Source of the DNA: CAWBRT01 sp963819175
GTDB lineage: Bacteria > Acidobacteriota > Terriglobia > Terriglobales > Acidobacteriaceae
Reading direction: 5' to 3'
NCBI GenBank assembly: GCA_963819175.1
Contig: CAWFVJ010000022.1
Span: forward strand, 119,316-183,315
DNA length: 64,000 nt
In this document: one piece after another, positions 26,734 to 34,631 of the stretch
Position numbering within the stretch: the stretch's first letter is position 1
Layout of the letters: each line of letters starts with the position of its first letter
Translations under genes and position numbers: made by a program
The notes under the pieces: model-generated
Database searches by the model: none
Seen by the model: only the letters and a program-made list of their open reading frames with translations
What the model was told of the DNA's origin: nothing

Positions 26734-27078
26734 ATGAGCAAGACGGTTCTGATCGTCAGTTATGACCCGGAGCTGCTTTCACCTCACAAGCAGATTCTGA
26801 CTGAAGCCGGTTACGAGGTGCGGGAGTGCGGTTCGCTCTCCGCCGCTCTGGGCGCGGTTGGACCGGGGAAGACGGACCTCATGGTGCTCTCTCCCGATAT
26901 TCCGGCGGGCGATCGCAGGCGCATGGAGGCGGAGGCGAAACGGCGCAACCAGAACATCAGAATCGTGCTTTTCTGCGAAGGCGCGAAGGTGAAGGATGTG
27001 TTCGCAAGCGCTACGCTTCTGCTGTCGGAGGCACCCGCGGCGCTGATCGAGACAGCCGGACGGCTACTTTCGTCGTAG
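26734..27078 (+). CDS. Degenerate response-regulator receiver protein
   Basis: 114 aa from the ATG at 26734; a GTG at 26716 is also possible. The fold of a CheY-like receiver is visible: KTVLIVSYDPELLSPHKQILTEAGYEV (beta1 to alpha1), DLMVLSPDIPAGDRR (beta3) and IRIVLFCEGAK (beta4). The phospho-acceptor region reads VLSPDIP instead of the usual xxDxxMP, and the acidic pair after beta1 is reduced to YD, so phosphorylation is doubtful. The late Lys (LLSEAP in place of KPF) is also missing. It may act as a protein-interaction module. It precedes the acyl-CoA dehydrogenase gene by 188 bases. Confidence 0.65.
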   Translation: MSKTVLIVSYDPELLSPHKQILTEAGYEVRECGSLSAALGAVGPGKTDLMVLSPDIPAGDRRRMEAEAKRRNQNIRIVLFCEGAKVKDVFASATLLLSEAPAALIETAGRLLSS

Positions 27079-27266
27079 CCTGAGTCGCTTTCGAAGCGAA
27101 GTATTTGGGAGTGGAACGCGAGAATAATTTGCCGGTCACTGGTTTTTATGACGAAAATCACAGACCGGCCGGTCAAGGTTTTGAAGAATAATTGCACAGC
27201 CTGAACTACCCAGGCACGGCGCACAGCGCGTGCCGGGGACCCCGAAAGGAAACCTGGAAACCTCAT

Positions 27267-29501
27267 ATGTCCAGCACCGTCGCGAAGCCTGAAGTTGAAA
27301 CTCTGCGTACCCTGCCCGGCGACGATGTTCGCCAGATTCTCTGGCGATTTTCCGACCGCTATGACCTGCAGATGCTGGTGCAATCGTCCCGCTCGGTTGC
27401 ACGCACGATCGTCGCCCGCCTGGTGGCCGAAGGCGAACGCAATACGCATGAATGGACCGCGCGCAAGAACGAGTTGCTGAAAGCCTATGACGAGGCCGGC
27501 ATTACGGCGACCTTCATGGAGCCCGAAGAAGGCGGATTCATTGCCGGACCGAAGAACCTGGCGCTGGCGCTGACGGCATTCGAACTGGCATGGGTGGATG
27601 GCGGAGCCGCGACGGGCGCGCTCGCAAGCTGTCTGGCGCTGTCGCCGATTCACGAACGCGGCACCCCAGAGCAAAAACTGCGCTACATGTCGCTGTGCGT
27701 TCCACCGCAGCCAGGCGAAGACCGCACGCCCTGGCGCGGCGCTTTCTGCCTGACCGAGCCCATCCCTTATGTCGGCGTCGACACCGGCATGCTCAACGGC
27801 AAGGTGCGGATCGCCGAGTGGAAAGAGGGCGAAGAGCCGATGTTGCAGGTGGATAAGCGCGGACGCTTCATCACCAACATGGGGTTCGCCAACTTTGTGA
27901 CCGCGGCGGTACAGACGGCGGACGAAAAGATCAAGGGAAGCTGCATCATCATTCTCGAAGAAGGCGACCCGGGAACTTTTGACCGCGGCACGCCGACCCG
28001 CAAGATGGTCCACCAGTTATCGTCGACATCCGACCCGATCTTCAGCCTGAGGGTTCCCGCCAGCCGCATTGTCGGCGGCTATACGGTCAAGGACGGCACA
28101 ATCATTCCCAACTACGACCACAGCGAAGTCATTGAAGCGGTGTTCAAACGCACGCGCGTCACGGTCGCGGTGATGACGGCAGCCAAGCTGCTTTCGGCGG
28201 TCGAGCCGGTCATACGCTATCAGCGCGGACGATTTCGCGGCGCGGACCAGGCTACGCCGGGCACGCTGCGCTACGAACTCGGCCTTCAACAGCGCGAGGA
28301 CGTGCTGCACAGGCTGGTCGATGTGTGGGCGATGGGCGAGTCCGCGGCTTCGTTGGGATTTGCTGCGGCGCGCTGCTTCGACGTGCTGGACCCTCTGGAA
28401 AAAGAAAAGACACGGATTCTCGCTGAAAAAGGAATCAACGGCGGCAAATCGGAGCTCAAGTTTTTCCGCGGGATTGCCAAAGACGCGAATGAATTTCTGC
28501 AACTGTGCCGGAATCCCGAGGCGGCGAACAGCAGTCCACGGCTGCAGGCGCTGCACGACAACACGCTGGTGCAATATGCCATTCTCGACGCGGTGGCAAG
28601 CGTGCTCTGCCCCGCCTCCAAGCTGTGGAACACCGGCCAGGGATCGGTAATGATGCGCGAGGCCGTGAGCTTGATGGGCGGCTACGGCATTACGGAAGAT
28701 TGCCCCGGCTTCCTCGGCCACAAGTGGATGGACTCGCAACTGGAAGCGACTTACGAAGGCCCCGAGGCGGTGCAGCGGCGCAACCTTACGGTCACCATGA
28801 CCAACGAATTGTTCCTGGCCCAGTTCCGCAATTGGATCGTGGAGATGCGCCAGATCGCCAGCGTCCGCCCCGGAACCGGAGCCTGCGCGCTGGCCACCGC
28901 AATGAGGCTGTGGCAGTGGGCCTTTGAACATCTGCAATCGGCAACCGACGCCAATGGCACCAAGCTGTATCACGGTACGCGCCAAGGCGTGACGTTTGCA
29001 CTGGCAGACGCGCTTTGCTGGTTACTGGCAGCTCGTCAGCAGGTGCTCGACGTGATGGAACTGGAGCAGAAGGGTCCGGAGAATCCGCTGGTCGCCGAAG
29101 GTCTGGAGGGCACTCTGCGGTTCTACAGCGACCTGTGCCACGTTCAGGTGGCTCGCGCCGCCGGTGAGGCAGGCCGGGTTTGCGCTGAGTTGGTGAACGG
29201 CTACAACCGGCATCCGGCGTGGGACGATGAAGGATACAAGGGCTGCTTCCGGGCAGAGGAGATGGACGGCTTGGAGAATCTTATCCCCGGCATCGCCGCT
29301 GTCGCGACCGATGTGGTGGGCGCCGACGGCTCGCATCCGGAGAAGGCAGGCCCGTGCGTTAGCGGCAAAGGGCTCGACGAATTCAAGCGTCTGCGCAGCC
29401 GGCTCGATCAGTGCCTGACCGGTTCCATGCTGGCGAAGGACCGCGCGGCTGAGGCGCTGACCAAGGTCATGATTCCCGAAGCGCTCGACTATCCGATGTG
29501 A
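27267..29501 (+). CDS. Acyl-CoA dehydrogenase, large form
   Basis: 744 aa, well above the usual 380-600 aa. The N-terminal and middle domains (AFCLTEPIPYVGVDTGMLNG for FAD/substrate contacts) and a C-terminal helical domain (MREAVSLMGGYGITEDCP, the FAD-contacting GGYG stretch) belong to the acyl-CoA dehydrogenase superfamily. A further helical extension of about 180 residues follows. The enzyme oxidises an acyl-CoA to the enoyl-CoA and passes electrons to ETF; ETF beta and alpha and an ETF:quinone oxidoreductase-like flavoprotein lie just downstream on the same strand. The ATG at 27267 follows a gaaagga site; the upstream extension has no family similarity that I can see. Chain-length preference is unknown. 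Confidence 0.88.
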   Translation: MSSTVAKPEVETLRTLPGDDVRQILWRFSDRYDLQMLVQSSRSVARTIVARLVAEGERNTHEWTARKNELLKAYDEAGITATFMEPEEGGFIAGPKNLALALTAFELAWVDGGAATGALASCLALSPIHERGTPEQKLRYMSLCVPPQPGEDRTPWRGAFCLTEPIPYVGVDTGMLNGKVRIAEWKEGEEPMLQVDKRGRFITNMGFANFVTAAVQTADEKIKGSCIIILEEGDPGTFDRGTPTRKMVHQLSSTSDPIFSLRVPASRIVGGYTVKDGTIIPNYDHSEVIEAVFKRTRVTVAVMTAAKLLSAVEPVIRYQRGRFRGADQATPGTLRYELGLQQREDVLHRLVDVWAMGESAASLGFAAARCFDVLDPLEKEKTRILAEKGINGGKSELKFFRGIAKDANEFLQLCRNPEAANSSPRLQALHDNTLVQYAILDAVASVLCPASKLWNTGQGSVMMREAVSLMGGYGITEDCPGFLGHKWMDSQLEATYEGPEAVQRRNLTVTMTNELFLAQFRNWIVEMRQIASVRPGTGACALATAMRLWQWAFEHLQSATDANGTKLYHGTRQGVTFALADALCWLLAARQQVLDVMELEQKGPENPLVAEGLEGTLRFYSDLCHVQVARAAGEAGRVCAELVNGYNRHPAWDDEGYKGCFRAEEMDGLENLIPGIAAVATDVVGADGSHPEKAGPCVSGKGLDEFKRLRSRLDQCLTGSMLAKDRAAEALTKVMIPEALDYPM

Positions 29502-29619
29502 GCGATGGCGTCGTCAAGGTTTCGAGTCATCCTGAGCGTAGCGAAGGATCTATGAGTATTAGAGATCAGATACATAGATCTTCGTCGCACGCTCGCTCAA
29601 ATGACACTTCAAAATTGAG

Positions 29620-29838
29620 ATGATCAGCGATCCTAATACTGCGAAGCATATCAGCGACCTAATGCGTAAGATCTTTTATCTGCTGGAAGAATCAGATCGC
29701 ATGGTCAAAGAAACCTGTTCTCCAGAAGATATTGCCGCGTATCAACGAGCGGTTGGGAGGATTCTTGCCTGTTTTCGTGGAGGTATTGAATCCGCTTTAT
29801 CATCAGCATCCGGAACTCAAACTGCCAAATTGGGATGA
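29620..29838 (+). CDS. Small conserved-looking helical protein, 72 aa
   Basis: 72 aa. A short soluble helical protein (KHISDLMRKIFYLLEESDRMV, then EDIAAYQRAVGRILACF). I do not recognise a named family. The ATG follows a weak site. It lies between the dehydrogenase and flavoprotein genes, 22 bases before the latter, and is probably co-transcribed with it. The preceding 118 bases hold an aggatct...agatct repeat (29524-29605). Confidence 0.55.
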   Translation: MISDPNTAKHISDLMRKIFYLLEESDRMVKETCSPEDIAAYQRAVGRILACFRGGIESALSSASGTQTAKLG

Positions 29839-29860
29839 TTAGCGAGAAGGAAGAATTCTT

Positions 29861-31723
29861 TTGAGTACTGAAGAGCAACCCGTCGATCTTGAGCGGCAAA
29901 GTCTGAAAGTGGACATCGCTTGCGTAGGATTTGGCCCGGCCATGGGAGGGTTTCTGACCACCCTGGCACGCGGCCTGGTGAACGAAGACGGATCGCCCGC
30001 GGTGGAAAGTCCGGCGATGCCGGGGATGCCGTTGCAGGTGATCTGCTACGAGCGCGCCGATGATCTTGGCTTTGGCGTCTCGGGCGTGGTGTCGCGGGCG
30101 CGCGGCATCAAGCAGAGCTTTCCCGACCTGGATGTCTCGCAGATTCCGATGGCCGCACGGGTTGGCAGGGAAAAAGTGGTTTACCTGCTTGACCCCACCG
30201 GCGCCAGCCGACGCTCGCGCGTGCTGCGGATGGCCGACAAGGTTCTCCGAGCCCTGCGCTTCGCTCTGCCGCTTGAACATCAAGCGATGGAGCTGCCTTA
30301 CACGCCGGAGTTTCTCAACAAGCACGATGGCTTGCTGCTTTCGCTTGGGCAGTTCAATCTCTGGGTCGGCAGCCAGGTTATGGGCTCGGGTAGTGTGCAG
30401 ATCTGGCCGGGCATGCCCGTCTCGCAAGCTCTAATCGAGGACGGACGCGTCACCGGCCTGCGCATGGCCGATCAGGGCGTCGACAAAGCAGGCAATCCCG
30501 ATGCCGGTTTTATGGCGGGCATGGACATCAAGGCCGCGCTCACAGTGGTCGGCGACGGCCCGGTCGGTCCGGTTGGCCGCCAACTCGACGACCATTTCGG
30601 CATGCCCAAGGGAAACCACAAACGCGAGTGGGCCGTGGGCATGAAGGCGGTGGTCGATCTTCCCGGGCACGTCACGCTGGAACCGGGAACGGTTATTCAC
30701 ACGATGGGCTTCCCCGAGCCGGAGATATTCGGCTTCATGTACGTTCATCCTGAGCGCGTGGCCTCGGTTGGTATTTTTGTTCCATCGTGGTTCGAGAGTC
30801 CCTTGCGCACCTCGTACCGCTATCTCCAGCACTTCATGATGCACCCATACCTGTGGCGCTACCTGGAGGGCGGAACGCTGCGCTCGTGGGGCGCGAAATC
30901 ATTGCAGGAGTCGGGCAAGCGCGGCGAACCCCATCTGGCGGGCAACGGCTATGCGCGCATCGGCGAGGGCTCCGGTAGCACGAATGTTCTGACGGGATCG
31001 GGCGTCGACGAGGCTTGGACGACCGGCGTGCAGCTTGCCGAGGGCGTACTGGAGTTGCTGAAGGAAGCGAAGCCGTTTAGCCGGGAGAATCTTGAAGCGC
31101 GCTACGTGCGACGGCGGCGCCAAAGCTGGGTGGAGAAGGAAGGACGCGTGGCCGAGCACGCCCGCGACGGATTCCAGACCGGCTTTATCTCCGGCCTGAT
31201 CGGCATGGCGATGGCAGGATTGACCGGCGGCAAGGTTGTGTTGTCCGATGAGCCACGGCCGCCGCACGAGCATCTGCGCGCTCCCGAAGAGTATTTCTCG
31301 GGCAAGCTTAGTCCGGCAAAAATCGCGGAGTTGAAGCGGCAGGCTGCCGCGGAGAACAGGTCGCTTCACGATGTATTCATGGACGCCTGCGGGTGGCCGG
31401 CAATTCCCTTCGACGGCAAGCTGCTGATCACGCATCAGGACGCGCTGCTGGTGGGCGGGAAGGTGCAGGCCGCCGCTGGCTACGCCGATCATGTGCTCTT
31501 TATCGACCCGCAATTGTGCCAGCGTTGCGGAGCTCGCACCTGCATAGAGATGTGCTCGGGACAGGCGATCACCACGGGCGAGGAAGCGGTTCCGGCGTTC
31601 GATCGCGAGAAATGTATCCACTGCGGCGCGTGTCTGTGGAACTGCTCGCAGACGACGAACGGCGAAAAGAGCAACATAGAATTTCGCGCCGGTGCGGGCG
31701 GATTGCATTCAGCCGAAAACTAG
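29861..31723 (+). CDS. FAD-dependent oxidoreductase with ferredoxin domain (ETF:quinone oxidoreductase-like)
   Basis: 620 aa, TTG start with gagaaggaag site. The N-terminal Rossmann fold binds FAD (VDIACVGFGPAMGGF, GxGxxxGG type), with the second nucleotide motif near VVGDGPVGPVG. The middle region resembles FixC/ETF-QO (GMKAVVDLPGHVTLEPGTVIHTMGFP). A hydrophobic amphipathic stretch (GFISGLIGMAMAGLTGG, about 445-462) may dip into the membrane. The C-terminus carries Fe-S ligands in CQRCGARTCIEMC and CIHCGACLWNC, the latter the usual ETF-QO cluster. It should pass electrons from ETF to quinone. ETF beta and alpha follow 2 kb downstream, and the acyl-CoA dehydrogenase precedes it. Confidence 0.87.
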   Translation: MSTEEQPVDLERQSLKVDIACVGFGPAMGGFLTTLARGLVNEDGSPAVESPAMPGMPLQVICYERADDLGFGVSGVVSRARGIKQSFPDLDVSQIPMAARVGREKVVYLLDPTGASRRSRVLRMADKVLRALRFALPLEHQAMELPYTPEFLNKHDGLLLSLGQFNLWVGSQVMGSGSVQIWPGMPVSQALIEDGRVTGLRMADQGVDKAGNPDAGFMAGMDIKAALTVVGDGPVGPVGRQLDDHFGMPKGNHKREWAVGMKAVVDLPGHVTLEPGTVIHTMGFPEPEIFGFMYVHPERVASVGIFVPSWFESPLRTSYRYLQHFMMHPYLWRYLEGGTLRSWGAKSLQESGKRGEPHLAGNGYARIGEGSGSTNVLTGSGVDEAWTTGVQLAEGVLELLKEAKPFSRENLEARYVRRRRQSWVEKEGRVAEHARDGFQTGFISGLIGMAMAGLTGGKVVLSDEPRPPHEHLRAPEEYFSGKLSPAKIAELKRQAAAENRSLHDVFMDACGWPAIPFDGKLLITHQDALLVGGKVQAAAGYADHVLFIDPQLCQRCGARTCIEMCSGQAITTGEEAVPAFDREKCIHCGACLWNCSQTTNGEKSNIEFRAGAGGLHSAEN

Positions 31724-31757
31724 AGAGACAGTTTCAAGTTTCAAGTTTCGAGAGAGA

Positions 31758-31880
31758 AACTACCCCACGTCAGCCCAAAAGATGGGCGGGACGTGGGGCA
31801 CCTCACTTGATTTTCCCGCTGACGGACGGGCTGAAGCCCGTCCCCTTCAAAGCCTCTGAAGCCGCGCCGCTTCAAGGGCC
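31758..31880. repeat. Intergenic hairpin repeats
   Basis: accccacgtcagccc...gacgtggggcacc (31761-31802) followed by a gacgggctgaagcccgtccccttcaaagcc element with a second short gaagccgcgccgcttcaa hairpin (31823-31880). Both recur elsewhere in the first 46 kb. Confidence 0.7.
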
Positions 31881-32029
31881 CCTCGATATGAATCCCACAA
31901 AACACCGCCTACTCCAGACACTCTGGCGAGAGTAGCGCGGCAGAGTAGCGGGTGAGTGATGATGAATTAGGCGAATGCTTTATGGGCGTTCGCGAAACTT
32001 CGCCGCTATAATAAAAGTGAAAGTGGATT

Positions 32030-32503
32030 GTGGCTACGAACCTTCAATCACGTTCGACCTCGCAAGACTTTGATCCGTTAGACGATCCCGCATTTCTCTC
32101 AAGGCCAACATTGCGGATTCCTTCAAACTTTGAGATCTGGCTGACGACGGCCGCGACCGGCGTTGTAGTGTTCCTTTTTGCGCTGGGCATTCAGTGGTTA
32201 ATCTACGACCGAATTCTGCACGAAGACGGAATACGCATTGTCGGGTCGGCTTTAGCTTCTGTCATGGCAATGATGCTTGTTCAATACATGAAGACAACGG
32301 CGCGGGATGACCGGCTCAAGGAAATCCGCCGCCTCGAAGCGATTGCCCTGATCAACCATCACATCCGTAATTCGTTGCAGGCGATCGCGGTCTGCTGCAG
32401 CGACGAGGCCGCCACGGGCGCGGTTCGTGAGTCGATCGATAGAATCGAGCGGGTACTGTCGGAAGTTCTGCCCGCCGTTCACCAGAAGCCCGCCGAGAAT
32501 TAG
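32030..32503 (+). CDS. Membrane protein with a histidine-kinase H-box but no ATPase domain
   Basis: 157 aa, GTG start. After a soluble N-terminus (1-35), two hydrophobic segments (about 38-58 and 72-92) are followed by a helix with the sequence INHHIRNSLQAIAVC, which matches the H-box of sensor kinases (H-x-[IL]-x-N-x-L). A second helix (AVRESIDRIERVLSEVLP) completes a DHp-like hairpin. The ATP-binding domain is absent: the frame ends 30 residues later, and no kinase motifs appear in the repeat sequence that follows. It may be phosphorylated in trans or act as a dimerisation partner. Function unknown. Confidence 0.6.
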   Translation: MATNLQSRSTSQDFDPLDDPAFLSRPTLRIPSNFEIWLTTAATGVVVFLFALGIQWLIYDRILHEDGIRIVGSALASVMAMMLVQYMKTTARDDRLKEIRRLEAIALINHHIRNSLQAIAVCCSDEAATGAVRESIDRIERVLSEVLPAVHQKPAEN

Positions 32504-32547
32504 AGCGGGTTCAAGAGACTACCCCGAACTTAATTTAGCTGCTTCGA

Positions 32548-32825
32548 TCCCACATTAGCCAACTGCGGCAAATGTGGACCGCTGCGCGCAATGAATGTTT
32601 ACCGGGTGTCATTCTGAGCGACCGCAGGGAGCGAAGAATCCCACCCAGGTGTGTGGCTGAGACGCAGCCGAAGGATTTATCGAAAGCCCCACACGGCGCA
32701 GATCGGGACAGGTCTCATGGGATGCTTCGCTCCGCTCAGCATGACAGCATCGACGGTGCGTTGCTTGACGGCCACCCGCGCTTCGATCCCACATTAGCAA
32801 CTGCGGCAAATGTGGGCTACCAGCC
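32548..32825. repeat. Intergenic repeats
   Basis: cccacattagcc...aaatgtggacc (32550-32580), a long gtcattctgagcgaccg...gctccgctcagcatgacag inverted unit (32608-32748), and cccacattagca...aaatgtgggctacc (32789-32821). No gene is visible from 32504 to 32938 beyond these. Confidence 0.7.
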
Positions 32826-32938
32826 ACCCAGAACTTCTGAATTGACTTGCAGAGCGGTCGATGGTAATGTTTGCCGCACTTGTGGGTGTGGGGAGTGTGG
32901 GGAACTACCTGCAAAACATACAACTCCGGAGGAGTTCC

Positions 32939-33523
32939 ATGTCTATTCTCTGGCTTGAGAGCGTGGATGCGGCGTTGAGCGACGGGGCCTCACAGAAGCG
33001 CCCTGTATTGCTCGATTTCAGTGCCCCTCATGCCTGAGGTTGTTGCTCTCGGCTGGATGCCGAATCATACGCGGACAACGAAATTGTGAGTCTTATCAAC
33101 GAACAGTTTTCCCCGGCCTCAGTCAACATCAAGAAAACCCCTGCTGCATTCCATCGCTTCGAGGTGCTGTGGACGCCTACCGTTCTGTTGCTCGACTCAA
33201 GCGGAAAAGAACGGCACCGCATCGAAGGATACCTGCCGAAAACCGAGTTTGCGTCTCAGCTTGAATTAGGTTTGGGAAGGATTGCTTTCATGCACAAAAG
33301 ATGGGACGAGGCGGAGAGCAGATACAGGAGTATCGTGCAACGGTATGGCAACAACCCGACCGCTGCCGAGGCGATCTACTGGGCGGGTGTGGCGAGTTAC
33401 AAACGAACAACCGATCACACAGTTCTTCCGCTAATCAGCAAGGAATTGGAGCAGCACTTTCCGAACAGCCTTTGGGCACGAAGAGCATCAATTTGGGCAA
33501 GTCGCGTGGAGAAAGTATCGTGA
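32939..33523 (+). CDS. Thioredoxin-like protein, probable selenoprotein (UGA at 33035)
   Basis: 194 aa if the UGA codon at 33035-33037 is read through. The frame is unbroken on both sides: MSILWLESVDAALSDG to DFSAPHA, then UGA, then GCCSRLDAESYAD onward. The UGA falls at the first position of the redox motif, giving U-G-C-C (UxxC in place of CxxC). The rest is a proper thioredoxin fold: cis-Pro in LWTPTVLLLD, then GKERHRIEGYLP. A helical TPR-like tail follows (MHKRWDEAESRYRSIVQRYG). The start ATG has a perfect ggagg site (32929 on). A hairpin at 33049-33063 fits a selenocysteine element. A TGT/TGC-to-TGA error or a dead gene remain possible. It lies between flavoprotein and ETF genes. Confidence 0.72.
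33035..33063 (+). promoter_or_regulatory. UGA codon with candidate bacterial SECIS hairpin
   Basis: After the TGA (33035-33037), an 11-base spacer leads to a five-base-pair stem, tcggc (33049-33053) and gccga (33059-33063), with the loop tggat. The loop begins 17 bases after the UGA and has G at its second position, both within the rules described for bacterial SECIS elements. Confidence 0.6.
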
Positions 33524-33729
33524 CGGGACACAAGTTCGACTCGCGAAGCCAGGGCGGGGTAGTTTGAGTAACCCTCTCCCAAATCCCAACGAAAGCTCAC
33601 CCAAACTTCACCCACAAAGCGCCGCATCACCCACACGCTGCTGCGAGATACACCTTTCCTGAAATTCCATTTAAGATATAGGTTTTGCGGAACTGATCTG
33701 GACAAACCTGGAACACAGTCAGGAAGACT

Positions 33730-34542
33730 ATGAGCGATCCCTTACAAATCGTCGTATGCGGCGGCATTGTGCCCGACCCGCTGCAAACCCTGGAACCGAT
33801 TGCCGGCACGGGCTTGCCCGCCCTCAAGAACGAATTGATGCTGCCCGCGGTGCTTGATCCGTGGGCCAGCCACGCACTTTACGAAGCGGCCAACCTGGCC
33901 AAGAAAATGCCAGGCAGCAAAGTCTACCTGGTGAGTCTGGGGCCGAAGGCGAAACTTCAGCAGGTGATGATGACCGTGGCGCAGAAGGTTCCGTTCGAGT
34001 TGGTCGCCATCGACGGCCCGACTGCCGGCTTTGCCGACTCGAGTGAGGTGGCGTCGCTGCTGGCGGCGGCGATTCAGGCGATTCCCGGTCTCGACAAATC
34101 TCGACTGCTGCTGTTTGGCGGGTGGGAGTCGGCTTCGCGCGGCGCTGGGGCCACGCTGCAGATGGTGGGCGAACAGCTCGGAATCACCGACCAGTTCCAG
34201 GGCGTCGACCAGATCACGTTCAGCACCGATGGGTCGTTTGAAGTGCTGGAGCGCGTGGAAGGCGGTAAGCACCAGGTTTCCGTATGCGCCGGAACGCCCG
34301 CCGTGCTGGGATGGGCAACCGGCAATCTCGGCGAGCCCCGCAACGATCCGCAGGTCGGCATGGCGAACATGCGCACCGTGATGCCCGCGCTGCAACGCGC
34401 CAAACCAGCAAAGCTTGGGAGCGAAGGTCTCTCGTACTCCAAGGTCGAGTTGCCCAAGCAGCAGCGCACGACGCGCGTGGTGAAGGATGTGCCGGCCGAC
34501 GAGATCGCCAAGGAAATCGTCGCCTGGATCAAGCAAGAGTAA
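33730..34542 (+). CDS. etfB: Electron transfer flavoprotein, beta subunit
   Basis: 270 aa. ETF beta/FixA family: VVCGGIVPDPLQTLEP start, LDPWASHALYEAANLAKK (the family's conserved segment around NP.D..A), an AMP-binding region near GGWESASRGAGATLQMVGEQLG, and a C-terminal region that wraps the alpha subunit. It accepts electrons from acyl-CoA dehydrogenase. The beta gene precedes alpha by 89 bases with one repeat in between, the standard order. The ATG is preceded by a weak site (aggaag). An isolated A/T-rich segment at 33668-33680 may hold the promoter. Confidence 0.88.
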   Translation: MSDPLQIVVCGGIVPDPLQTLEPIAGTGLPALKNELMLPAVLDPWASHALYEAANLAKKMPGSKVYLVSLGPKAKLQQVMMTVAQKVPFELVAIDGPTAGFADSSEVASLLAAAIQAIPGLDKSRLLLFGGWESASRGAGATLQMVGEQLGITDQFQGVDQITFSTDGSFEVLERVEGGKHQVSVCAGTPAVLGWATGNLGEPRNDPQVGMANMRTVMPALQRAKPAKLGSEGLSYSKVELPKQQRTTRVVKDVPADEIAKEIVAWIKQE

Positions 34543-34554
34543 GACATTTTGATT

Positions 34555-34591
34555 CCCACATTCGCCAACTGCGGGCGGATGTGGGCCACCT
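34555..34591. repeat. Hairpin repeat between ETF beta and alpha
   Basis: cccacattcgcc...gatgtgggccacc, a member of the commonest repeat family, inside what should be one operon. Confidence 0.7.
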
Positions 34592-34631
34592 AGGCGTGTG
34601 CTGAACACGCTGCGGTGTATGGAAGGAACGA

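Noticed and set aside
32504..32938. Plus-strand frame of 128 codons from 32572
   Set aside because: It consists of translated repeats and has no ribosome site or hydrophobic or domain pattern.
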